A stretch of 64,000 bases of DNA from JAKAWQ01 sp035509315 (GTDB taxonomy: Bacteria; Pseudomonadota; Alphaproteobacteria; Acetobacterales; Acetobacteraceae). Both the position numbers and the translations under genes were made by a program. This document shows, one piece after another, positions 24,587 through 32,991 of the stretch. How positions within the stretch are numbered: the stretch's first letter is position 1; each line of letters opens with the position of its first letter. A model generated the notes under the pieces. The model was not told the DNA's origin, did no database searches, and was given only the letters and a program-made list of their open reading frames with translations. The stretch lies in the NCBI GenBank assembly GCA_035509315.1, contig DATJLS010000080.1, forward strand, positions 62,001 to 126,000. The letters are read 5' to 3'.

Positions 24587-26164
24587 TCAGGAATCGACCA
24601 GCAGGGAACGGCCGGTCATCTCCGCCGGTTGTTCAAGTCCCATCAGCGAAAGGAGTGTCGGCGCCACATCGGCGAGCCGACCATCACGAAGCCTGGCCGC
24701 CCCTGCGCCGACGAGCAGCACCGGCACAGGATTGGTGGTATGGGCGGTATGTGGCCCACCCGTGACCGGATCGCGCATCAGCTCGCAATTGCCATGATCC
24801 GCGGTGACCAAAACTGCGCCGCCGGCCCGCGCAATGGCATCCAGGATCCGTCCCAGCCCTTGATCGACCGTCTCCACAGCGCGAATCGCGGCATCCAGCT
24901 TCCCGGTATGGCCGACCATGTCGGGATTCGCGTAATTGAGCACGATCAGGTCGTACCGCCCCGAGCTGATTGCTTCCACAGCCTTTTCCGTCAGTTCCGG
25001 CGCCGACATCTCGGGCTTGAGGTCGTAAGTGGCGACCTTCGGCGAGGGGACGAGGATCCGGTCCTCGCCGGCGAAAGGCTCCTCGCGCCCGCCATTCAGG
25101 AAGTAGGTCACATGGGCATATTTCTCGGTCTCCGCCATGCGGAGCTGCTTCCTCCCCGCGTCGGCGACGATCTCGCCCAAGAGCCCCTGGAAGGCCACGG
25201 ACGGAAAGATCGTGCCGAGGAAAGGAGCGAGGGCGTCGCTATACTCGGTCATCCCCGCCGCCGCGGCGAAACGGATCTTCCGGGAGCGGGCGAAGTCGTC
25301 GAAATCGGGATCGAGCAGGACAGCGAGAATTTCGCGGACACGATCGGCGCGGAAATTGAAGCAAAGCACCCCATCGCCGTCCCGCATGCCACGATAATCG
25401 CCGATCACCGAAGGCGGGACGAATTCATCGCCCGTGCCGGCCGCATGCGCGGCCGCGATCGGCGCGAATGGGTTCTCCCAACGTGGTGCGTCGCCCTCGG
25501 CCAAGGCGCGATAGGCCTTCTCCACGCGGTCCCAGCGGCGGTCGCGGTCCATCGCGAAATAACGCCCCGAGACGCTGACCACCTCCGCGCCCTCGGGAAG
25601 CGCTTTGAGAAAAGGGGGAAATGTCTGCGCAGCGCTCATCGGGGGCGTGTCCCGCCCATCGAGGAACGCGTGCAGCCGGACGGGAATCGTCTCCGCCGCC
25701 AGCAAGCGAGCGAGGGCGAGCGCATGACGCTCATGAGCATGCACACCGCCCGATGAGACGAGTCCCATCAGATGGCAGGCGCCTTTGCTTGCGCGCAGTT
25801 TGGCGATGAGGTCGAGAAAGGCTGGCGCCCGTGCAAGGCTGCCATCCTCGATCGCCGCGTCGATGCGCGGCAGCTCCTGCATCACCACGCGCCCGGCGCC
25901 GAGATTGAGATGCCCGACCTCCGAATTGCCCATCTGCCCATCGGGCAGGCCGACATCACGACCGGAGGTGCGGAGAAAGGCGTGCGGCGCGCGCGCCCAC
26001 TGTCGATCGAAGACGGGGGTCTTCGCCAGGCGCACGGCATTGTCCGCTTTTTCCTCCCGCCAGCCCCACCCATCGAGGATCAGAAGCATCACCGGCCGTG
26101 GAACATGCGCAGCCGCCTGCCCCTCCCCACTTATTCCCCCCTGGCTTATTCCCGCTTGGCTCAT
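24587..26164 (-). CDS. gpmI: 2,3-bisphosphoglycerate-independent phosphoglycerate mutase
   Basis: A 525-residue GpmI, the Mn-dependent enzyme interconverting 3- and 2-phosphoglycerate in glycolysis. Marks: LLILDGWGWREEKADNAV at the N-terminus, the catalytic Ser in MGNSEVGHLNLGAGRVV, SSGGVHAHERH, HAFLDGRDTPP, SGRYFAMDRD, NFRADRVRE, YANPDMVGHTG and VTADHGNCE. The length is normal. The ATG overlaps the sspB stop as ATGA, so translation is coupled. Such coupling of gpmI with envC and ctpA is common in alphaproteobacteria. Confidence 0.96.
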   Translation of the reverse strand: MSQAGISQGGISGEGQAAAHVPRPVMLLILDGWGWREEKADNAVRLAKTPVFDRQWARAPHAFLRTSGRDVGLPDGQMGNSEVGHLNLGAGRVVMQELPRIDAAIEDGSLARAPAFLDLIAKLRASKGACHLMGLVSSGGVHAHERHALALARLLAAETIPVRLHAFLDGRDTPPMSAAQTFPPFLKALPEGAEVVSVSGRYFAMDRDRRWDRVEKAYRALAEGDAPRWENPFAPIAAAHAAGTGDEFVPPSVIGDYRGMRDGDGVLCFNFRADRVREILAVLLDPDFDDFARSRKIRFAAAAGMTEYSDALAPFLGTIFPSVAFQGLLGEIVADAGRKQLRMAETEKYAHVTYFLNGGREEPFAGEDRILVPSPKVATYDLKPEMSAPELTEKAVEAISSGRYDLIVLNYANPDMVGHTGKLDAAIRAVETVDQGLGRILDAIARAGGAVLVTADHGNCELMRDPVTGGPHTAHTTNPVPVLLVGAGAARLRDGRLADVAPTLLSLMGLEQPAEMTGRSLLVDS

Positions 26165-26682
26165 TCCTTCGTCCCGGGCCGGCGGCGGAAAGCGTCGAGA
26201 CTCACGACTTGAGGCAATTCTTCGGCCTCTTTCTCCGGCTCGGACGACGGCGCCTCTTCCGCCGGTGGGGTGGAGGGCACGGCGTCCGTCGTCTCGGCGG
26301 GCACGGGCTTGAAGCTCAGACCGAACTGCACTTCGGGATCGACGAGGGCGGTCAGCGCCGCGAAGGGCACGACGAGTGTGGCGGGCACACCGCCGAAAGA
26401 GAGGCCCACTCGAAATCTTTGAGCCGCCTCGTCCACGGCGAGATCCCAGAACTGGTGTTGCAGCACGATCGTCATTTCCTCGGGGAAACGCTGGCGAAGA
26501 TGCTGCGGCAGCTCTACCCCCGGATGGTCGGTGCGGAAGGTCAGGTAGAAATGATGCCCACCGGGCAGGCCATGCCGGGCAACATGGGCGAGTGCCGCCA
26601 CGGCCACTCCCCGCAACGCCTCGGCGGCCCAGGTGTCATAGGGCAGGAGGCTCTGCTTTGCCGACGCTTCCTTCTCGTCCAT
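26161..26682 (-). CDS. sspB: SspB-type ClpXP adaptor protein
   Basis: A 173-residue alphaproteobacterial SspB. The folded domain (about residues 8-125) begins LLPYDTWAAEALRGV and contains HFYLTFRTDHPGVELP, LRQRFPEEMTIVLQHQFWDL and FRVGLSFGGVPATLVVPFAALTAL; an acidic linker follows. The C-terminal end VVSLDAFRRRPGTKE resembles the ClpX-binding tail. SspB tethers ssrA-tagged proteins to ClpXP for degradation. The start at 26682 (MDEKEAS) is chosen because earlier Mets lead into unrelated sequence. It lies directly downstream of the ssrA gene on the same strand, and its stop overlaps gpmI. Confidence 0.93.
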   Translation of the reverse strand: MDEKEASAKQSLLPYDTWAAEALRGVAVAALAHVARHGLPGGHHFYLTFRTDHPGVELPQHLRQRFPEEMTIVLQHQFWDLAVDEAAQRFRVGLSFGGVPATLVVPFAALTALVDPEVQFGLSFKPVPAETTDAVPSTPPAEEAPSSEPEKEAEELPQVVSLDAFRRRPGTKE

Positions 26683-26767
26683 CCGCTCGTTCCCGTGACT
26701 CAGCCATTTCAATAGCCCTGTCGTGCAGGGCGCCAAAGACAAAGATGGAGTCGGGAGGACAATGGGG

Positions 26768-27062
26768 AAGTGGGGGGCTTCTGTTGCCCGGTGCCCCCCG
26801 AACCGCGCTTATCGGTGCTTACGCAGCGACAGCGAGCGCCATGTTATCGTTGGCACTTGTAAATCGGCCCGATGACGGCGGTACCATGCCGGGCGAAAAG
26901 TGGGTCTTTACCACGCGTGTCGAGCCTGTTTCGCCCCCGTTGGTCGCCCCCTCGGCAGAAAGCGCCAAGGTGGCAAAAACTGGTGGAGGCGCCGGGCACT
27001 GCCCCCGGGTCCACGTCGCTTATTCCACGCACCGTTTATCGCCGTAGCCGGCAAGCCGGCGC
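26768..27062 (-). ncRNA. ssrA: tmRNA, permuted two-piece alphaproteobacterial form
   Basis: Transfer-messenger RNA, which rescues stalled ribosomes and tags the nascent chain. On the minus strand the acceptor piece comes first and ends with GGCGCCTCCACCA (CCA at 26983-26981). After a short intervening segment the coding piece starts GGGGGCGAAACAGGCTCGA at 26938. GGGGGCG pairs with CGCCTCC as the acceptor stem with one G-U. The resume codon GCC is at 26854-26852, and the frame encodes ANDNMALAVAA with TAA at 26821-26819. GCACCG after the tag pairs with CGGTGC of the acceptor piece, joining the two RNAs. A 7-bp hairpin (26772-26799) lies near the 3' end. The outer ends are approximate. Confidence 0.93.
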
Positions 27063-27066
27063 TTGT

Positions 27067-27095
27067 AATATAGGGCGCGCCCGCCCGTGATGGAA
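27067..27095 (-). promoter_or_regulatory. Possible ssrA promoter
   Basis: On the minus strand TTCCAT (27095-27090) and TATATT (27072-27067) are 17 bases apart, ending a few bases before the acceptor piece of ssrA. The -10 element is good and the -35 weak. The hairpin GCCGG-CAAG-CCGGC lies just downstream (27047-27060). The same bases form the leader of thyX on the other strand. Confidence 0.4.
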
Positions 27096-27104
27096 GGATC
27101 GTTC

Positions 27105-28061
27105 ATGGCCGTGACCCCGGAGCAAGAGGCGGAGATCCAGGCTGCGCGGGAAGAGCGGAGCATGACGCTTCGCCGCAGCGTGCCGGCGCTGGAGGCGCTG
27201 CTGTACCGGCCGCTCTACGCCCTCGATCACGGGTTCGTCCGGGTGATCGACTATATGGGCGATGATGCGGCGATCGTGCAGGCTGCGCGGGTTTCCTACG
27301 GCCGCGGCACGCGCAAGGTGAGCGAGGATGCGGGCCTGATCCGCTATCTGATGCGCCATCGTCACACGACGCCCTTCGAAATGTGCGCGATCAAGTTCCA
27401 TGTGAAGCTGCCGATCTTCGTAGCCAGGCAATGGATCCGCCATCGCATGGCAAGCGTGAACGAATATTCGGCGCGCTATTCCATTCTGGACCGAGAATTC
27501 TATCTCCCCGCGCCGGAGCATCTCGCCGCCCAGTCCGCCGCCAACCGCCAGGGCCGCGGGGAAATTCTGGACGAGGCCGAAGCCGCCTTCGTGCTCGCCA
27601 CCCTTCGCGCCGATGCCGAGCGCAGCCATGCCGATTATCTGGCGCTGCTCAACGACGAAGCCGAGTCGCCCGCGCCCGATCCCAACCGGCGCGGGCTCGC
27701 GCGCGAGCTCGCGCGCATGAACCTCACCCTCAATACCTATACGCAATGGTACTGGAAGACGGACCTGCACAATCTGCTCCATTTCCTCGAGCTCCGCGCC
27801 GATGCGCACGCGCAATACGAAATCCGCGCCTATGCCGAGCGGATGCTGGAAATCCTCGCCGCCTGGGTACCGCTCGCCTATCAGGCGTTCCTCGATTACC
27901 GGCTCGGCGCCGTCAGTTTTTCCGCGCCAATGCTGCGTGCGCTGAAGCGCATGCTCGCGGGCGAGAATGTGAACCAGCCGGAAAGCGGGCTCAGCAAGCG
28001 CGAATTTTCCGAGTTCATGATGGCGTTGGGGAAGGGAGATCAAGAGATGTCCTGGCGATGA
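27105..28061 (+). CDS. thyX: FAD-dependent thymidylate synthase
   Basis: A 318-residue ThyX, which makes dTMP from dUMP with methylenetetrahydrofolate and FAD. The signature is RHRMASVNEYSARYS (the RHR-x7-8-S family motif), preceded by RHRHTTPFEMCAIKFHVKLP and followed by MNLTLNTYTQWYWKTDLHNL and LRADAHAQYEIR. GGAAGGATC places the start at ATG 27105. The stop overlaps the ribokinase start as ATGA, and the VOC gene overlaps the next stop similarly, so these three form a coupled operon. Its promoter region is shared with divergent ssrA. Confidence 0.96.
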   Translation: MAVTPEQEAEIQAAREERSMTLRRSVPALEALLYRPLYALDHGFVRVIDYMGDDAAIVQAARVSYGRGTRKVSEDAGLIRYLMRHRHTTPFEMCAIKFHVKLPIFVARQWIRHRMASVNEYSARYSILDREFYLPAPEHLAAQSAANRQGRGEILDEAEAAFVLATLRADAERSHADYLALLNDEAESPAPDPNRRGLARELARMNLTLNTYTQWYWKTDLHNLLHFLELRADAHAQYEIRAYAERMLEILAAWVPLAYQAFLDYRLGAVSFSAPMLRALKRMLAGENVNQPESGLSKREFSEFMMALGKGDQEMSWR

Positions 28062-28963
28062 TCATCGTCTTCGGTTCGGTCAATCTCGACCTGATCTTCC
28101 CCCTGCCCGCGCTGCCCGGGCCGGGCCAGACTGTGCTCGGGCCCGATCTCCGGGCCGAGCCGGGTGGCAAGGGCGCCAATCAGGCGATCGCCGCAGCGCG
28201 CGATGGCGCCGCCGTTATTTTCGCGGGCGCGGTCGGGCAGGATGATTTCGCCACGCCGGCGACCGCCGGCCTTCATTCCGCCGGGATCGATCTCGGCCGT
28301 CTTGCGCGCGTGTCCGCCTCGACAGGCGTGGCGGCGATCGCCGTCGATCCCGCCGGACGCAACCAGATCGCGGTTGCCGCCGGCGCCAACCGACTCGCCC
28401 GCGCCGCCCAGGTGGAGGATGAGGTGCTCGGGCCGGCAAGCACGCTTCTGCTTCAGATGGAATGCGACCCGGACGAGACCGCCACGCTGATCCGTCACGC
28501 GCGCGGGCGCGGCACCCGCATCCTTCTCAATCTCGCTCCGCCCCGGCCGCTTCCCGCCGATGTCCTCGCCGCGCTCGACATCCTGCTCGTCAACGAGGAC
28601 GAGGCTTCCGCGCTCTCTGCTCGTCTCGGCATGGCGGCGGCGGATGCTGCATCGCTCGCAGCGAAGCTCGGCATCGCAGTGGTGCGCACGCTCGGTGCCG
28701 ACGGGGCCGAGGCGGCGGGAAGCGGCGAGAGGATCCGCCTGCCCGCTCTTCCCGTGAAAGTCATCGACACGACCGGCGCAGGGGACTGCCTGGCAGGTGT
28801 CTTTGCCGCCGCGATCGATCGAGGTATCGGGTTCAAGGAAGCGCTCACACGCGCCATCGCCGCCGCCGGAATTTGCTGCGCGCGCGCCGGAAGCCAGGGA
28901 AGCCTGCCCACCGCGGCGGAGACCGACGCCGCGCTTCAGCAATTCAACGGAGAAAACCGATGA
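28058..28963 (+). CDS. PfkB-family sugar kinase, ribokinase-like
   Basis: A 301-residue PfkB kinase. N-terminal FGSVNLDLIFPLPALPGPGQ and GGKGANQAIAAARDG are ribokinase-like; the C-terminal anion hole and catalytic Asp are in DTTGAGDCLAGVFAAA. Such enzymes phosphorylate ribose, deoxyribose or a nucleoside with ATP in the cytoplasm. There is no ribose transporter nearby. Association with thyX would also fit a nucleoside- or deoxyribose-salvage role, but this is only context. The ATG at 28058 overlaps the thyX stop. Confidence 0.88.
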   Translation: MIIVFGSVNLDLIFPLPALPGPGQTVLGPDLRAEPGGKGANQAIAAARDGAAVIFAGAVGQDDFATPATAGLHSAGIDLGRLARVSASTGVAAIAVDPAGRNQIAVAAGANRLARAAQVEDEVLGPASTLLLQMECDPDETATLIRHARGRGTRILLNLAPPRPLPADVLAALDILLVNEDEASALSARLGMAAADAASLAAKLGIAVVRTLGADGAEAAGSGERIRLPALPVKVIDTTGAGDCLAGVFAAAIDRGIGFKEALTRAIAAAGICCARAGSQGSLPTAAETDAALQQFNGENR

Positions 28964-29343
28964 CGGAATTCCGCTGCGATCATTTCCATCTCCGCAGCCT
29001 CGATCCCGACAAGGCGGCCCGCTTCTATGAGGAGATGTTCGGTGCGCGCCGGATCGGCACCGTGGACAATGCGGGCAAGCTTCGTGTCATCGTCGAACTC
29101 GGGGGCGTGCGCCTCTTCATCGAAGAAGTGCCAGCCGGCACGCATGCGGCGCCCGAGCCGCCCTATCTCGGGCTTGAGCATATCGGCCTCGCGGTGACGG
29201 GGATCGAGGCGGTCGTCGCCGAGCTCAAGCGCAAGGGCGTGGAATTCGCGGCCGATCTCGCCTCTCCGCGCCCGGGTACGCAGACCGCCTTCGTCCGCGG
29301 CCCGGAGAATGTGCGGATCGAACTGATCGAGCGCAGTGCTTAA
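28960..29343 (+). CDS. VOC-family (glyoxalase/dioxygenase fold) protein
   Basis: A 127-residue vicinal-oxygen-chelate protein. CDHFHLRSLDPDKAARFYEEMFGA opens the first beta-alpha-beta-beta-beta module, with His at the usual metal position. The second module has GLEHIGLAVTGIEAVVAELK and ends RGPENVRIELIE with a metal Glu. It may be lactoylglutathione-lyase-like or a methylmalonyl-CoA epimerase-like protein; the length and sequence do not settle this. The ATG overlaps the ribokinase stop. It is the last gene of the thyX operon, followed by repeat copy B six bases later. Confidence 0.85.
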   Translation: MTEFRCDHFHLRSLDPDKAARFYEEMFGARRIGTVDNAGKLRVIVELGGVRLFIEEVPAGTHAAPEPPYLGLEHIGLAVTGIEAVVAELKRKGVEFAADLASPRPGTQTAFVRGPENVRIELIERSA

Positions 29344-29348
29344 CCCTG

Positions 29349-29447
29349 GAGCGGGATGACCAAAGGCGGGATCACCGCAGGTCTCAATCACGCAAGAAAA
29401 CAAGTAATGACGAGAGCTGGATGCGGGAGCGCAAGCGAACGCATCAC
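29349..29447 (+). repeat. Dispersed repeat 1, copy B
   Basis: Forward-orientation copy that starts just after the VOC gene stop. Core words are ATCACCGCAGGTCTCAATCA and GCGCAAGCGAACGCATC. Its hairpin reads GATGCG ... CGCATC: the base that is unpaired (A/C) in copies A and D is a G-C pair here, with the same GCAA tip. It could act as a transcript end or stability element for the thyX operon. Confidence 0.7.
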
Positions 29448-29781
29448 CCTCTGTCGACCGCAAGCTGACGGGACCCGCCGAAGATACCCGCCTCGAATGC
29501 ATCCTCACACCGTTGGCCGGCATCTTGCTGCTCAAGAAGATTGCGCGCCGCCAGCCCTCTCGTGCCACTGTCCGTCGCGGATCAAGCAGGAAAGACAAGC
29601 GCCGCTGCGGACAAAGCCGAGAGTTCATCGCCACTCACCGCCACCGGGTGGCCTCCTTGCAACCTGCCAATCGCCAACATCGTACCAGAAGCTCGAAGTG
29701 ACGGATGGCAAAGAGTCTTGGCGGCGGCATAGGAGGCAGAAAAGGAAAGACACACCGTCCCCGACCGCCGCTACGCCCCGC
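29448..29781 (+). other. Gene-free stretch after repeat copy B
   Basis: About 330 bases with no recognisable gene, RNA or terminator. Short open frames here have no family features. It separates the thyX operon from the convergent glycosyltransferase gene. Confidence 0.5.
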
Positions 29782-30813
29782 TTAGCCTGCGATCACCTCC
29801 GCCAGCATCGCGGCGAACAGTGCCGTGGTGCGGGCCGGTCCGAAGCGCGCTGCGAGCGTCCGTCCAGCCGTCCCCAGCCGCACGCGCAGTCCCGGGCTGT
29901 CGATCAGCATGCGTAGCGACCACGTCAGCAGTTCCACGTCCCCGACCGGGTAGAGCAGCGTGTTCACTCCGTGCCGCCAAACTCCGTCGTAGCACGACAG
30001 GTCGCTCAGGATCACCGGGATGCCATGGCTGGCGGCCTCAATCGGTGCGATCGGCATACTCTCGTCGCTCGACGGCAGGACGAAGATGTCGGCCGAGCGA
30101 TAGAACGTCTGCAACGCTGTCGGTGTCAGGCCGCCGGTCAGGACGAAACGGTTGGCATGGGCGGTGAGCAAGCTCTGGGCAGCATGCTCTAGCATGACCC
30201 GCTCGCCCGCCAGCACACACTCCACCGGCGCGGAGGGGCCGAGCGCGACAATGGCGGCGAGCAGATCCGCTTGACGCTTGCGAGGATAGATCGAGCCGAC
30301 GCAGAGCACGCGGACGCGCCCCGCCGCCTTCTCGGCCGCCACCCCCGGCACTGGCGGCGACACCAGCGCCGGGATCACCTCCACCCGGCCAGGAGGCAGC
30401 GGGGAGAGCAAGACGGCCCAGACGTGGTCCACGGTGCCCCGGCTGGGGAAGACCAGCCGATTGACCCGGTCGAGCAGCTGGTACGCTCCCGGATTTGCCA
30501 TCATATACTGCACACCGATGGCGCCTTCGTGGATCCACCAGACCACCGGCAGATGTCCGACGAGCCGCGCAAGCGCGTCGGCGGCCAAGATCGTGCAGCC
30601 AACGGCCACGTCGTGCTCTCGTGCTTCGGCCTTGCTGATGAGCCGGGCGCCAGCCGCAAGGAACGTCTTCCGCAATGCGGCGGCCGGTCCCATGAGCGGA
30701 GGGGTCAGCACGCTGACCTGCTCGCCGGCGGCGATCAAGGCGCGTGTCTGCGCCAGCAGCGCGGTAACTGCGCCGTTCAGGGCCAGCTCGTGGGTGATAA
30801 ACAGGACGCGCAT
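29782..30813 (-). CDS. Family 4-type glycosyltransferase (GT-B)
   Basis: A 343-residue glycosyltransferase. The N-terminal Rossmann domain starts MRVLFITHELALNGAVTALL; the C-terminal nucleotide-sugar domain has VRVLCVGSIYPRKRQADLL, FYRSADIFVLPSSDESMPIAPIEAASHGIPVIL with the conserved Glu pair, and LLYPVGD. It should transfer a sugar from a nucleotide donor to a lipid, polysaccharide or protein at the cytoplasmic face. It is a single gene with no polysaccharide cluster around it, isolated by gene-free flanks of about 330-440 and 580 bases. Its base usage appears slightly different from its neighbours, which suggests recent acquisition. Confidence 0.87.
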   Translation of the reverse strand: MRVLFITHELALNGAVTALLAQTRALIAAGEQVSVLTPPLMGPAAALRKTFLAAGARLISKAEAREHDVAVGCTILAADALARLVGHLPVVWWIHEGAIGVQYMMANPGAYQLLDRVNRLVFPSRGTVDHVWAVLLSPLPPGRVEVIPALVSPPVPGVAAEKAAGRVRVLCVGSIYPRKRQADLLAAIVALGPSAPVECVLAGERVMLEHAAQSLLTAHANRFVLTGGLTPTALQTFYRSADIFVLPSSDESMPIAPIEAASHGIPVILSDLSCYDGVWRHGVNTLLYPVGDVELLTWSLRMLIDSPGLRVRLGTAGRTLAARFGPARTTALFAAMLAEVIAG

Positions 30814-31392
30814 GGCTTGCCGTTTGCTGTAGCAGATGCCGCAGCGGAACTGATCACGGCGACGCGCCGCGGGCCAGTCGAAACCGCAGGCGTATCACGC
30901 CAGAATGCCCGCACTGCGACGGGCCGGGCGACCCCGCTCTCAGTCCTGCCGCAGGTTTGGTTCTCCCGCATTTTGCTTGCTGCGGACGGTCAATCCGCGA
31001 TGAAGAACGCGCGCGCGAACCGGCGCGGCCACACATCGTCCGCTTCAACACCTTGAGCGTAACCGCGAGCTGAGAACCACTCTCTTGATGAGACTCGTCA
31101 AGGGCGGCATCCGCGTTGGCGACGGCCAACGCCCTTCAGGAAGCGCGGGGCTTCGCTCCTCCCATCGTGGCCTTACAGGCAGCCAACTCGCAACAGTTAC
31201 CTTGGATCAATAAGGCTTCTGGCAGACTCGCGGCATCCCGTGGACGTGTTCGCGCGGATCCGGGTACGCATCGCTCCGCCAAAGGCCAAGGGGAAGATCT
31301 GACATTGATCACCAACCCAACCCGGCTGGTGAGCACCGGAAGCGCAGAAAAACGCGTCGGACGACCCCGTAGTCGCGTTCTCGCAGGGGTTC
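30814..31392 (+). other. Gene-free stretch upstream of the glycosyltransferase
   Basis: About 580 bases without a recognisable gene or RNA. It should hold the glycosyltransferase promoter and the end of the mla transcript, but no clear promoter or terminator hairpin is visible. Open frames on both strands look random (rich in Arg, Ala and stops). Confidence 0.5.
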
Positions 31393-32004
31393 TCAGCCGC
31401 TGCCCTGCATGCGGGAGAGCTGCTGGCGCAGCGCATCGATCAGCGCCTGCACATTCTCGCCGCCGCCGCGGGTGATCACACTTGCGTAATCGCTGCGCTG
31501 GGTGACGCGCATGCTCGTGCCTTCGGCGACGAGATCGACGATTTGCGGTTTGCCCGAGGCGAAGCTCACGATCCACTGCATGTCCGCCGTCGGCTGGCCG
31601 GGCGTGTGAATCGTGGTCGAAACCGCGATATCTCCATTCAGCGGCTCGCTGCGGTCGATCGTGAAGTTCGACCCCTTGTACTGCCCAAGCCGGCCGGTGA
31701 CATTGAACACCAGATATTGGCGGAAGAGGGAAAGAAAGGTCTGGCGCTGCTCCGGAGTCGCGATCGGCCAGAAGCGGCCGAGCTCGAACCGGCCGATTCC
31801 ATCGACATCCACGGCGTTGTTCACGATCGCCGTCAGTTGGGTGCGCTTCTCCGCCATCGTCCCGGAACCATTCACGATGTTGAGGATCGCATCCCCCGTC
31901 TGCCTGACGAAGTCCGATGCCGCGCTCGCCTCGTCGGCGGCGAGCGCGGCGGCTCCAACCAGGATCAACGGTACTGAGAGAAACAGGCTGCGGCGTGTCG
32001 GCAT
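31393..32004 (-). CDS. mlaC: Mla phospholipid transport substrate-binding protein (MlaC-like)
   Basis: A 203-residue periplasmic protein of the MlaC/Ttg2 family, which shuttles phospholipids between the outer-membrane MlaA complex and the inner-membrane MlaFEDB ABC system. Signal peptide: MPTRRSLFLSVPLILVGAAA, with likely cleavage after a following Ala. The family pattern includes FELGRFWPIATPEQRQTFL, YLVFNVTGRLGQYKG and QWIVSFASGKPQIVDLVAEG. It starts 4 bases after the mlaA stop, so the two are one operon. Genes for the inner-membrane ABC part are not in this window. Confidence 0.92.
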   Translation of the reverse strand: MPTRRSLFLSVPLILVGAAALAADEASAASDFVRQTGDAILNIVNGSGTMAEKRTQLTAIVNNAVDVDGIGRFELGRFWPIATPEQRQTFLSLFRQYLVFNVTGRLGQYKGSNFTIDRSEPLNGDIAVSTTIHTPGQPTADMQWIVSFASGKPQIVDLVAEGTSMRVTQRSDYASVITRGGGENVQALIDALRQQLSRMQGSG

Positions 32005-32008
32005 CAGC

Positions 32009-32794
32009 TCACTCGCTCTGTTGCTTGGTCGGCAGACTGAACCAGACCGGGATGGTTGCCGGCCGCCCCTTCTTGGCGGCCGCGATCTGAGCCTGCCGGT
32101 GCTGGCGATAGAGGCTACGGAAAGTCGCGTAAGGATCAAGCGCCGTGCGCTTCACTTCGTTGATGGCGGGCAGATTGTCCGCATATTCCGAAATCGTCGT
32201 CGTTCCCAGCGTCAGCCAGTTGAAGACCGTGAAGCCGGGCCCGCTGCCCATGGCCCGGACCGGATTGGCCGCCGTGTCGGCCGCGAAGCCAGCCACATCG
32301 CGCGGATCCGTCGGGCCGAGCAAGGGCAGAAAAAGATAGGGGCCGGGCGGTGAGCCCCAGACGGCGAGGGTCATCCCAAAATCCGAGGCATGGTCGGGAT
32401 AGCCCCAGCCGGAGGCGACGTCGAAGATGCCGCCAAGCCCGACCGTGGAGTTGATCACGAAGCGCATCAGCGTGTCCCCGGCCCGACGGGACTTGAACTG
32501 CAGCATGTCATTGCCGAAGCGGATGGGGCTGCCGAGATTGGAAAGGACGTTCGAGACCGAGTTGCGCACACCCTCCGGCAGCGCCCAGCGATAGGCGCGG
32601 GCCGCCGGGCTCAGGGTGACATCCGCGACGTCGTTGCTGACCTCGTAAATGATCCGGTTGGTCGGCTCGAGGGGATCGTTCGTCTCCCGGTAGTCGGCCA
32701 GTGCTTCCGGTTGGCTCGCCGGCGGCGGGGTGGCGCAGGCTGCAAGCATCGGCAGGGAGAGAGCGAAGGCAAACAGAAGACGAAAAAGGCGCAT
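32009..32794 (-). CDS. mlaA: Outer-membrane phospholipid asymmetry lipoprotein MlaA (VacJ)
   Basis: A 261-residue MlaA lipoprotein. The signal ends in lipobox LAAC (MRLFRLLFAFALSLPMLAAC). The MlaA domain includes NDPLEPTNRIIYEVSNDVADV, VRNSVSNVLSNLGSPIRFGND, RFVINSTVGLGGIFDVAS, DFGMTLAVWGSPPGPYLFLP and GPTDPRDVAG. It removes misplaced phospholipids from the outer leaflet and hands them to MlaC. The start ATG 32794 has GAGGGAG upstream. The C-terminus ends in a basic extension (IAAAKKGRPAT). Confidence 0.95.
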   Translation of the reverse strand: MRLFRLLFAFALSLPMLAACATPPPASQPEALADYRETNDPLEPTNRIIYEVSNDVADVTLSPAARAYRWALPEGVRNSVSNVLSNLGSPIRFGNDMLQFKSRRAGDTLMRFVINSTVGLGGIFDVASGWGYPDHASDFGMTLAVWGSPPGPYLFLPLLGPTDPRDVAGFAADTAANPVRAMGSGPGFTVFNWLTLGTTTISEYADNLPAINEVKRTALDPYATFRSLYRQHRQAQIAAAKKGRPATIPVWFSLPTKQQSE

Positions 32795-32859
32795 CGCAGC
32801 TCCCTCGGCAGCTCTCCGGTCGGCGGTCGGTTCTTGTAGAGCGGATTGCACCCCCAGGG

Positions 32860-32884
32860 AAATCATGATGGCAAATCATGATGG
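32860..32884 (+). promoter_or_regulatory. Tandem AAATCATGATGG repeat upstream of metF
   Basis: The 12-base word AAATCATGATGG occurs twice with one base between (32860-32871 and 32873-32884). Each contains the palindrome TCATGA. It lies between divergent mlaA and metF, 107 bases before the metF start. It could be a regulator binding site. No SAM or SAH riboswitch consensus is visible here. Confidence 0.4.
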
Positions 32885-32991
32885 GGGAGCTTGGCCGGGA
32901 ATCGCCCGGTGCGTGGCTTCGCCCGCCTTAGTACAAGAAAGTCCCCTGCTGACTCTTGCCCTTGGGGTGGCATCGGCGCCAAGAGGAGCGC

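Noticed and set aside
26772..26799. Rho-independent terminator at the end of ssrA
   Set aside because: The 7-bp GC stem has no T-run on either strand. It is more likely part of the tmRNA 3' structure or a processing site.
32795..32991. SAM or SAH riboswitch upstream of metF
   Set aside because: I could not match any known consensus (SAM-II, SAH, SAM-V); only the tandem 12-base repeat is notable.
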